Positions 7,120 to 13,256 of a stretch of DNA of 16,735 nucleotides are shown here, piece after piece. The stretch is from the NCBI GenBank assembly GCA_014376325.1, contig JACMRP010000006.1, forward strand, positions 1 through 16,735, read 5' to 3'. The translations under genes and the position numbers were made by a program. Positions within the stretch are counted from its first letter, which is position 1. Each line of letters opens with the position of its first letter. The notes under the pieces are model-generated. The model ran no database searches. It saw nothing but the letters and a program-made list of their open reading frames with translations, and was not told the DNA's origin. This stretch comes from Pseudobdellovibrionaceae bacterium. Its GTDB lineage: Bacteria > Bdellovibrionota > Bdellovibrionia > Bdellovibrionales > Bdellovibrionaceae.

Positions 7120-8640
7120 ATGGAAATTGTGTTAATTTTAGGAAATCAGCTATTTGATCGCCGGATCTTTTCGAAGAAAAATATCGATCCCAAAAGTGCA
7201 GTCTTTTTTATGCGCGAAGATGCGGGCTTAGGGTCCTGTTACAAGTTTCACAAACATAAAATAATCTTATATTTTGCGGCCATGCGGACTTACCGCGAAG
7301 AGCTGCGATCCCACGGCTACGAGGTTCACTACGAAGAATATTGCCGGTCGAAAGCTGGACAGTCCGCAACGTTTGAAAGCGCGCTGTCCGATTATATTCA
7401 GAAACACAAGTTCACGAGGGCGCACGCATTTGAGATCGAAGATAAGTCACTCGAAACGCGCATACTGCGAATTTTTGAGAACCCAAAGGGAAAACAAAAG
7501 CTCGAACTGGAGTTTTGGCAAAGTCCCATGTTTTTGACATCGCGACAGCAGTTTCGGGACTACCTATTGACCACGCGACGACCCTTCATGAAGACCTTCT
7601 ATGAGTCTCAGCGGAAACGTCTGAACATTTTGGTGGACGAAGGATTACCCGTTGGCGGTGCTTGGAGCTACGATTCCGAAAATCGCCAGGCGCTTCCAAA
7701 GGGGAAGAGCACCCCAGAACTGCCGACGATTAAAAAAACAGAAATCGTGACTGCAGTCGAAAAACTAGTTGGTACTGAGTTCGAAAACCACCCCGGAGAG
7801 GCTCAAGACTTTTGGCTTCCCGTGGATCGGGCGGGTGCTAAGAGCTGGCTAAGAACATTTTTGAAAGAAAGACTATCGGAATTTGGCCCCTTCGAGGACG
7901 CCATTCCGCTGAAATCTGAATTTCTTTTTCACTCGGTGCTGACTCCATTTTTGAATTGTGGTTTGCTAACGCCCCAGGAGGTTGTGGCCGAAACGCTTCG
8001 CTACAACGAAGAAAATCCTATTCCGCTGCCATCATTGGAAGGTTTCCTTCGACAGGTGATAGGGTGGCGAGAATTCATTCGTGGCATTCATCAGAATTTC
8101 AGTGAAAAGCAAGAGACCACGAATTTCTGGAAGCATTCCCGAAAACTGAGTCCGCTCTGGTATGAAGGAAACACGGGCATCCCCCCCTTAGACGAAACCA
8201 TCCGGCGAGTGGTAAAGCGTGGGTACGCTCATCACATTGAAAGGCTGATGATCGTTGGCAGCTTAATGGTGCTTCTAGAAGTTGAGCCCCAGGATGCGCA
8301 CCGTTGGTTCATGGAAATGTTCATTGATTCTGCGGAATGGGTGATGGGGCCAAACGTTTACGGCATGGCGCTGTTTTCGGACGGAGGGATTTTTGCGACG
8401 AAGCCGTATATCTGCGGATCTAACTATCTGCGAAAAATGGGCGGTTACCCAAAGGCTGAATGGTGCGACGGGGTGGATGGGCTTTACTGGCAGTTCATAC
8501 GAAAACATGAAAGCTATTTCTTGAAAAATCCCCGACTCGCAATGATGGCCAGGTCTTGTCAAAAGATTCTTCCAGAGCGTTGGAAAATTCTTGATCCTGC
8601 GGCTGAAAATTTACGAAAGAAATTATTAGTGGCATTATAG
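7120..8640 (+). CDS. Cryptochrome/photolyase of the FeS-BCP (PhrB-like, PF04244) superfamily, lacking the FeS cysteines
   Basis: 506 residues, close to Agrobacterium PhrB (507). The N-terminus VLILGNQLF and MREDAG fit the antenna domain; GWREFIRGI, GYAHHIERLMIVGS, WFMEMFIDSAEWVMGPNVYG and FSDGGIFATKPYICGSNYLR are FAD-domain hallmarks. In PhrB-type enzymes four Cys bind a 4Fe-4S cluster, including a C-x-x-C pair and a later Cys just before the LYW motif. Here the segment reads MGGYPKAEWCDGVDGLYW: only one Cys (449) remains, and the residue before HHIERLM is Ala370. The protein thus seems to be an FeS-free variant; I recall similar PF04244 proteins in other bacteria and in algae. Expected activity is light-driven repair of (6-4) or related photoproducts, or light sensing. 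No clear ribosome binding site precedes ATG 7120; an inverted repeat CTAATT/AATTAG (7076-7081, 7096-7101) lies just upstream. Confidence 0.85.
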   Translation: MEIVLILGNQLFDRRIFSKKNIDPKSAVFFMREDAGLGSCYKFHKHKIILYFAAMRTYREELRSHGYEVHYEEYCRSKAGQSATFESALSDYIQKHKFTRAHAFEIEDKSLETRILRIFENPKGKQKLELEFWQSPMFLTSRQQFRDYLLTTRRPFMKTFYESQRKRLNILVDEGLPVGGAWSYDSENRQALPKGKSTPELPTIKKTEIVTAVEKLVGTEFENHPGEAQDFWLPVDRAGAKSWLRTFLKERLSEFGPFEDAIPLKSEFLFHSVLTPFLNCGLLTPQEVVAETLRYNEENPIPLPSLEGFLRQVIGWREFIRGIHQNFSEKQETTNFWKHSRKLSPLWYEGNTGIPPLDETIRRVVKRGYAHHIERLMIVGSLMVLLEVEPQDAHRWFMEMFIDSAEWVMGPNVYGMALFSDGGIFATKPYICGSNYLRKMGGYPKAEWCDGVDGLYWQFIRKHESYFLKNPRLAMMARSCQKILPERWKILDPAAENLRKKLLVAL

Positions 8641-8676
8641 CTTCGGAACTGAAACTCACAAAAACTAGCTGAGGGG

Positions 8677-8706
8677 AAAAAAATGTTCCGGGTCCGAAGC
8701 CGGAAC
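8677..8706 (-). terminator. Intrinsic terminator, minus strand
   Basis: On the minus strand GTTCCGG (8706-8700) pairs with CCGGAAC (8691-8685) around an eight-base loop containing CTTCGG, and is followed by A and then seven T's (8683-8677). It would stop minus-strand transcription running towards the photolyase gene and supports a real minus-strand transcript here. No T run follows on the plus strand. Confidence 0.75.
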
Positions 8707-8875
8707 AAGGTGACTCTATTCAATAATGGAAACGCGGTTTAAGTTTTAAGCTTACAAGCCCCGTGGACGTGGCCCCACGTTTGAAAAAATATTAACCACA
8801 AGACGGTTGTAAGAGCCGCCGCCGAATTTGTCTACTGTCCTGTCCGAGCAGCACCCGCACATAGGTGGGTAAAAA
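8707..8875 (-). other. 3' tail between the small gene and its terminator, with a palindrome
   Basis: ACGTGGCCCCACGT at 8768-8781 is a perfect dyad with six-base arms. A 36-codon minus-strand ORF (ATG 8862, TAA 8752-8754) lies here but has no ribosome binding site. The segment may be a structured 3' untranslated region or a small RNA released from it. Confidence 0.25.
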
Positions 8876-9010
8876 TTAAGTCATCGCCCCCGAAGTTAGA
8901 AGTTTCCATAACTTCAGGGCAGTCAGTTGCGCTTGCAAAATTTGCGCGCGCAGTTCTTTGAAGGTCGACCGCAACGGATTCTCAATATTAGAATTTTGTT
9001 CGTCTGACAT
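8876..9010 (-). CDS. Small 44-residue protein, unknown function
   Basis: ATG at 9010 is preceded by a strong ribosome binding site GGGGGAG (9017-9023 on the plus-strand numbering), about six bases away. The 44-codon frame ends at TAA 8876-8878. The product begins MSDEQNSNIENPLRS and continues into an amphipathic helix, FKELRAQILQAQLTALKLWK, ending LLTSGAMT. There is no signal peptide. The nearest terminator on this strand lies about 170 bases downstream at 8677-8706, so the mRNA would have a long 3' tail. The strong ribosome binding site, the helix-forming composition and the terminator make this more than a chance ORF. I do not recognise a family. Confidence 0.55.
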   Translation of the reverse strand: MSDEQNSNIENPLRSTFKELRAQILQAQLTALKLWKLLTSGAMT

Positions 9011-9023
9011 TGGATTCTCCCCC

Positions 9024-9460
9024 GGCTTGGAAGACGGAACCGAGTGCCCAGTCGTTTCACAAAAAATAAAGAATTATTTGAAGCGTCAGTATTCTCAGGG
9101 CTAGACATTCTTTCGCCGCTGATTGCTGACCCAGGCTGCGTCATCCTTATATATGTATATGAAGAATCTCACCGGCTTTTTTGCACGACTACTCTTCGAG
9201 GTCGATCAGAAGGATTAGAAATCTGTCGACCGTATAAAATTCGGACAAAAATTTTCTGCGGGAAAGATCGATAATTAAAAAATGAATCTGGCTTTGATGG
9301 AAACGAAAAAATAGCGAGCTCTGTAAAAGGGAGATCCCACACTCTTTCATATTTGAATCTCGTTATGCGACATTTCATATTTCAAATTGAATCACTTTGA
9401 TCCGTGTAAAAGAAGTGGACGGTATCCGAAAGAATTCGCTGAAATTGAACTAATAAAAGT
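9024..9460. other. Intergenic region before the prepilin-like operon
   Basis: No convincing gene was found. TTTCATATTT occurs twice, at 9344-9353 and 9372-9381, 28 bases apart, a spacing near whole helical turns that would suit a regulator site. The stretch is AT-rich and contains only short chance ORFs. Confidence 0.35.
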
Positions 9461-9488
9461 TAAACAAAAAACCAAACATTGCCGATAA
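9461..9488 (+). promoter_or_regulatory. Sigma-28 (FliA)-like promoter of the prepilin-like operon
   Basis: TAAA at 9461-9464 and an exact GCCGATAA at 9481-9488 match the two halves of the sigma-28 consensus (TAAA, then GCCGATAA). The spacer is 16 bases against the usual 15. It lies about 91 bases before ATG 9580 on the same strand. A second copy with the same spacer is at 14540-14567, which strengthens the call. Confidence 0.6.
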
Positions 9489-9579
9489 GAGTAGGGAAGT
9501 GAAGTTTGTTTTGAAGTTGTGAGTAGTTTGTTCGTTGAAGCTGATCGGAATTGTCTCAAACAAGTACATTGGGGTGATT

Positions 9580-10272
9580 ATGAATGGAATATCAAATAAG
9601 CGTCATGTTACACTTTCAAATAGAGGCAGCGTCATGCTGACGGCTTTGATCTTCGGCGCGTTTGTGGTCGGCATTACGGGAAGCTTTATTTCGTTTATGA
9701 GCTACCAGCTAAAGCAACAAAGTCGCACGCAGGCAAAAGAAGATGTGATGAATTTATCAACTACTCTCAAAATGCTTTATTCAGACGGCGCGACTTGCAA
9801 AAAAAATCTATCTGAAGTCGCTTGGGGAAACACTTTAGTGGACTTGCAAGCCCGATCTCAGAGTGGTGGTATAAAGTTTTTGTACCCTGATCTTGGCGCC
9901 GTCTCTGGGGTCATGTTATCGACCGGTTTGAGATTTAAAAACGCGAAGGTAACATCCGTCGGATTCACCAACCTGACTCAGGTGCACGCCCCCGACACGA
10001 CTTACATTGCGGAACTTTCTGTATCGACGGAAGACAGCAGTGGGCGAATGATTCGCGCCATCTCGGTTCCGTTTTACATCGTCACGGACGCTTCAGGAAA
10101 ATTGACAGATTGCTACACCACGAGTTTCCCATTTTTTAGTTCGCCAGATCCGATAATTCGCGCCATCACGATGGAAGACTACTTGTGCGCTCAGGCTTTG
10201 GGCGGCGACGCGATCTTCGTGCCTCAGTCGCGCAGTTGTTTGCCGAAATCGATGGTTGTAGGGAGAAATTAA
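9580..10272 (+). CDS. Prepilin-like protein 1 (minor pilin/pseudopilin, no Glu5)
   Basis: About 230 residues from ATG 9580, chosen over an upstream TTG (9535) because GGGGTG at 9571-9576 is a fair ribosome binding site and the leader is then of prepilin type. The N-terminus NKRHVTLSNRG then SVMLTALIFGAFVVGITG is a basic leader, a Gly, and a hydrophobic helix, as in type IV prepilins. Position +5 after the Gly is Thr instead of Glu, as in GspK/PilX-like tip subunits. The exported part has the features DGATCKKNLSEV and GKLTDCYT that recur in the next two proteins, and two late Cys residues (EDYLCAQAL, QSRSCLPK) that could form a disulfide. First gene of a three-gene operon; the gap to the next is six bases. 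Confidence 0.65.
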   Translation: MNGISNKRHVTLSNRGSVMLTALIFGAFVVGITGSFISFMSYQLKQQSRTQAKEDVMNLSTTLKMLYSDGATCKKNLSEVAWGNTLVDLQARSQSGGIKFLYPDLGAVSGVMLSTGLRFKNAKVTSVGFTNLTQVHAPDTTYIAELSVSTEDSSGRMIRAISVPFYIVTDASGKLTDCYTTSFPFFSSPDPIIRAITMEDYLCAQALGGDAIFVPQSRSCLPKSMVVGRN

Positions 10273-10278
10273 TCTGCC

Positions 10279-11232
10279 ATGGACTTCCGAAAAATGGAAA
10301 CTACAAAACATCATAAATATGCAATCCGATCAGAGATAGGCATGTCAATGCTGGAAGTGCTTTTCACCTGCGTCCTTTTGGGTTTCTCGATTTTGGGGTT
10401 CATCGAAGGAGTGCACATTTACAGCAAGGGCATAAGCAGCTCCAACCAGAACGAGGCCATTGCCAATTCATTAACGCGAATAGTATCGGCATTTGGTGAT
10501 GATGATCGACTCTGCACGAGCATTCTCAGGGGGACGAGACTTTCTGTGTCCGATGCCAACGGGTCCCAGGTCCCGCAAATAGACTATATGAGTATGGACG
10601 GCCAAAAAGTAGGGGATTTAATTAAGCTGGATCAACCGCTCGAGAACCGGTCGGATATTACTTTGTCCGATATTCGCTTGAAACCTTTTTCGGCTCTGAA
10701 CGCAACGGATGTATTCGCAAATCTAGAATTTAAGTTCAAGAAAATGAACTCATTTTATGGGTCTCAATTTATAGTGCGTAGCATTCCCATTTACGCCACT
10801 TTGAGCGCCGGAAAAGTTTTAACTTGTTCTACCTCTCCGTTGACAAAGGTTATGATCAGCAATCGAAAGTGTATTATTCAAAGCGATGGGTTTGCTCACT
10901 TCGATCCTCTACAGAATCAGTGTGTAGATAATCCGGAAGTCCTCTGGTTCTTCGGGGGGACACCTTATCAAGCCTCTTGCGGTGCGGGCTATCGACCTGC
11001 CGTTTCTCCTCTAAATCCTGCACCCGCCGTTGCGGCCTGCTTTGCCGACACGGGAGTCGGGGGTGTTCTTATTCCGAGTCGAACTTACAGCGACGGCTTC
11101 GTGGCCAATGACAACCTTTTCGCTTGGACGGCAAAGCCTAACAGACTTCCAATGACATCATGCGTATTTGCGTACGACGCGAGCTACGTAGTGACGCAGG
11201 CAAAGGCGAGGATCAAATGCGTAGCGAATTAA
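10279..11232 (+). CDS. Prepilin-like protein 2 (canonical prepilin N-terminus)
   Basis: 317 residues. The leader ends AIRSEIG, followed by MSMLEVLFTCVLLGFSILGF: Gly at -1, Glu at +5 and a hydrophobic helix, the standard type IV prepilin peptidase site. The exported domain repeats the pattern of its neighbours (DDRLCTSILRGTRL, then an IPIYATLSAGKVLTCST strand). A C-terminal module contains WFFGGTPYQASCGAGYRP and a final Cys pair (SCVFAY, RIKCVAN) that is shared with protein 3. GGGAG at 10261-10265 may serve as ribosome binding site, with a long 13-base gap. It is probably a minor pilin or pseudopilin carrying a large exported domain. Confidence 0.7.
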   Translation: MDFRKMETTKHHKYAIRSEIGMSMLEVLFTCVLLGFSILGFIEGVHIYSKGISSSNQNEAIANSLTRIVSAFGDDDRLCTSILRGTRLSVSDANGSQVPQIDYMSMDGQKVGDLIKLDQPLENRSDITLSDIRLKPFSALNATDVFANLEFKFKKMNSFYGSQFIVRSIPIYATLSAGKVLTCSTSPLTKVMISNRKCIIQSDGFAHFDPLQNQCVDNPEVLWFFGGTPYQASCGAGYRPAVSPLNPAPAVAACFADTGVGGVLIPSRTYSDGFVANDNLFAWTAKPNRLPMTSCVFAYDASYVVTQAKARIKCVAN

Positions 11233-12125
11233 AAAAGTTAAAAAATAGTCGAGGTTTTAGCGCTGCGGATGCTCTAGTCTCGTTAGGTGTCTTTTCATGC
11301 ATACTCCTAGTTTTTGCTTCATTTTCGACGTCTGTGTTAGATCTTGCTTCGAACATGGAAACTGGACAGAGCGTCGCTGCCATATATGAGGACGTGCGTT
11401 TAGTTCTAAAAGAAAGTCGTCAGTGCAGTCTAAATTTGAAAGACACTCCGTTGGTCCCGAACACCGCGGGCCAAAGTGTGCAGCAGCTGAATACTTACAA
11501 CCCAGCCGACCAACCGATCGGCAAAATTCTAGCCGTCGGCGATAGCCTTAAGGGTTTCAAGGTGCAGGACATTTTTCTTGTTCCCGTAGCGGCGATCGAC
11601 TCGGGATTGATGATCACGGAGCTGCAAGTTGTTTTGAAAAAGAATTCAAATTTTGGCGGCGAGTCGTTCCGCCGAGTATTTCCGCTTTACGCTCGGGTCC
11701 AAAACGGAAAATTAACGGAATGCTGGCAGAGGTTAAGCAAAGGAAGTATAGAGGCAAATTCTATTTGTCAGTCAGTCAGTGATGGCGCGCTGAATATGGC
11801 GTCGACTGGTTCAACCTGTACTTTAGCGAACGGCAAATGGTTTTCGGGTTCGCCTTATTCCGCTTCGTGCCCAGCCGGAACTATTATGCCGATCAACGCG
11901 AACGATCAGAGCAACTGCGGAATCGAGTTTTTACCCGGATTTGTGGACCCCTACCTTTCGACGGATGTGATGATGTCGGACGGAACAAATTTTCCGCATG
12001 GAAGAGCCGCCTATCGATTGGCTCTGGATTTAGGTGCTAAAACTTGTCGTTGCGCGCTTGCGACTGACTTAACAGCGGAGCAAGTAAATCTTGTTCGTTG
12101 CAAAATACTCTGTTTGGTTCCTTAA
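11217..12125 (+). CDS. Prepilin-like protein 3 (Asp at +5)
   Basis: About 302 residues from ATG 11217, which overlaps the end of the preceding gene by 16 bases; GAGG at 11208-11211 lies five bases upstream. A longer start at 11160 would put an irrelevant arginine-rich extension before the leader. The N-terminus MRSELKKLKNSRG then FSAADALVSLGVFSCILLVF is prepilin-like with Phe at +1, but Asp replaces Glu at +5. The exported part has ESRQCSLNLKDT and FPLYARVQNGKLTECWQ, matching proteins 1 and 2, and a Cys-rich end starting WFSGSPYSASCPAG, matching protein 2. The overlap indicates translational coupling and fixed stoichiometry with protein 2. Confidence 0.65.
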   Translation: MRSELKKLKNSRGFSAADALVSLGVFSCILLVFASFSTSVLDLASNMETGQSVAAIYEDVRLVLKESRQCSLNLKDTPLVPNTAGQSVQQLNTYNPADQPIGKILAVGDSLKGFKVQDIFLVPVAAIDSGLMITELQVVLKKNSNFGGESFRRVFPLYARVQNGKLTECWQRLSKGSIEANSICQSVSDGALNMASTGSTCTLANGKWFSGSPYSASCPAGTIMPINANDQSNCGIEFLPGFVDPYLSTDVMMSDGTNFPHGRAAYRLALDLGAKTCRCALATDLTAEQVNLVRCKILCLVP

Positions 12126-12189
12126 CGAAGTTTCAGAAGATGTTTTTATTAATGAACTAAATGTAAAGCTCAGCAAGTCGGACAAAGCC

Positions 12190-12330
12190 AAGCTCAAGAA
12201 GGTCGAGCAAAGTGTTGAGCTTAAAAGCGAGCAAAGTATCGTCATGACAGACACCTTCTTAATTCTGTCATTCGTTTTGACAGCGGGTTTGTCGGAAGTG
12301 TCGAGGTTTTCGACTGCCTCCGCTGTCAAA
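12190..12330 (+). ncRNA. Candidate structured RNA with mutually exclusive hairpins
   Basis: Inverted repeats are dense: AAGCTCAA (12190-12197) with TTGAGCTT (12215-12222); ATGACAG (12244-12250) with CTGTCAT (12265-12271); TTTGACAGCGG (12276-12286) with CCGCTGTCAAA (12320-12330), enclosing GTCGA/TCGAC. The element TGACAG/CTGTCA occurs four times in alternating orientation, so arms 1:2 and 3:4 compete with 2:3, whose loop is only seven bases. This resembles attenuators and riboswitch expression platforms. No T run follows, so any switch would act on translation or RNA processing. A plus-strand frame stays open through the region (12091-12405, in-frame ATG at 12244 giving MTDTFLILSFVLTAG), so a coding explanation is not excluded. 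Confidence 0.4.
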
Positions 12331-12409
12331 CGTCCCAGCTTGAAAAACAAGGAAGTTCATTTTGGGCGGGAGCGATTCGTAATCTATACTGGCAACAGAG
12401 GTTGAAGAC

Positions 12410-12754
12410 ATGGATGCTTTTATGAGTTTAGCGTTGGTATTTTTTCTGCTAGTTTATCTATGGGCGTCGGCCACGGGCCGCAAGTGGCGGGCCCGTCTCG
12501 CGCGAATCCAACGAATCCACGGACCGGACGCCCGCATCGGCTATATGGACATCAAAGGCCGCCGAAGTATTTTGGACATCAGTATCGAATCTGTAAAAGC
12601 GAAAGGTCAAGACTGTTTGATCACGGCCTGGTGCTTTCAGAAAAAAGAATTTATCGTCTTTCACGCCAATCGTATTTACGAATACACAGATCTTCACAAA
12701 ACACGTCAAGTGACCAACGTGCCCCATTTTTTAAAAGAGAATTTCTTAAAATAA
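12410..12754 (+). CDS. Single-pass membrane protein with WYL-like soluble part
   Basis: 114 residues. AGAGG about nine bases upstream could serve as ribosome binding site. Residues 5-20 (MSLALVFFLLVYLWAS) form one membrane helix, followed by a basic stretch (TGRKWRARLARIQRIHG) that places the rest in the cytoplasm by the positive-inside rule. Residues about 43-92, with ARIGYMDIKGRRSILDISIE, DCLITAWCFQKKEFIVFHAN and RIYEYTD, follow the strand pattern of WYL-type domains, which bind ligands or nucleic acids. No DNA-binding domain is attached. The role is unknown. It lies downstream of the structured region and is closed by its own terminator. Confidence 0.55.
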   Translation: MDAFMSLALVFFLLVYLWASATGRKWRARLARIQRIHGPDARIGYMDIKGRRSILDISIESVKAKGQDCLITAWCFQKKEFIVFHANRIYEYTDLHKTRQVTNVPHFLKENFLK

Positions 12755-12772
12755 TTGAAGGCTAAAAACCAG

Positions 12773-12805
12773 AACGGCCGCATTGCTGCAGCCGTTGGTA
12801 TTTTT
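12773..12805 (+). terminator. Intrinsic terminator after the membrane protein gene
   Basis: AACGGC (12773-12778) pairs with GCCGTT (12791-12796), extended by two GC pairs across one mismatch, followed by GGTA and five T's (12801-12805). On the minus strand the same stem is followed after four bases by GTTTTTAG, so it may work in both directions and also end transcripts of the minus-strand remnant beyond. Confidence 0.65.
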
Positions 12806-12858
12806 ATAATCTCTGGAAATTTCTCTACTGGAATATCAGATACATATTTCAAAGTTCC

Positions 12859-13083
12859 TTACTTCCGCCACAGTCCCCAATGACCTAACATCAGCGCATC
12901 CACGGTCGCGGTTCCGCCCAAATCGCGTGAACTAAAAACGGCGCCGATGCCGGTGTTCGACCGAACTGACAAGAGTCCCAATGCAAGCAAGAAGAAGCCA
13001 ATCCCCGTATTCAATGACATCGGATTATAATTGGCATCCGTATAATTGGTTTCCGCCGCCAGAGATTCGCAGTGACGACGTTT
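12859..13083 (-). pseudogene. Remnant of a membrane sensor protein
   Basis: Minus-strand frame open from about 13083 to TAA 12859-12861 (74 codons) without a start codon at its upstream end. It encodes SLAAETNYTDANYNPMSLNT, then GIGFFLLALGLLSVRSNTGI and SSRDLGGTATVDALM. This hydrophobic segment followed by a short loop with S-x-x-x-GG is the pattern of the membrane part of some sensor kinases and PAS/GGDEF proteins. The output domains are missing, so I read it as a truncated fragment. Between 13084 and 13256 another minus-strand piece (ending VPLPNFKKGMPHH) is open but not recognised; it may belong to the same lost locus. Confidence 0.45.
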
Positions 13084-13256
13084 TTATACCTCCGCATAAT
13101 TAATGGTGCGGCATTCCCTTTTTAAAGTTTGGCAGGGGAACGGCTGTCGATCCTGTTGACGCCCCTTCCGCATATTTTGTCGGGACGTTGCCAGTTGCAA
13201 TATAACCGGAAGGCGTTGCGAAATTTGAGGGCACGGCCTTTGAAAGAGTCCTTAGT

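Noticed and set aside
8768..8781. ACGTGGCCCCACGT palindrome as a terminator
   Set aside because: Two-base loop cannot form a normal hairpin and no T run follows; at most a protein-binding dyad.
8752..8862. 36-codon minus-strand ORF starting MCGCCSDRTVDKFGGG
   Set aside because: No ribosome binding site and no recognised family; it may be chance coding in the 3' tail of the 44-residue gene.
9044..9274. 76-codon plus-strand ORF
   Set aside because: Composition not protein-like, antisense to the leader of the small gene, no ribosome binding site.
12069..12350. 93-codon minus-strand ORF rich in Ser and Leu
   Set aside because: Antisense to the end of the third prepilin-like gene and to the inverted-repeat region; no start signal and low-complexity composition.
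12091..12405. Plus-strand ORF of 104 codons (or 54 from ATG 12244) through the repeat cluster
   Set aside because: Overlaps the preceding gene from a TTG, no good ribosome binding site at either start, no family; kept only as an alternative explanation of the structured region.
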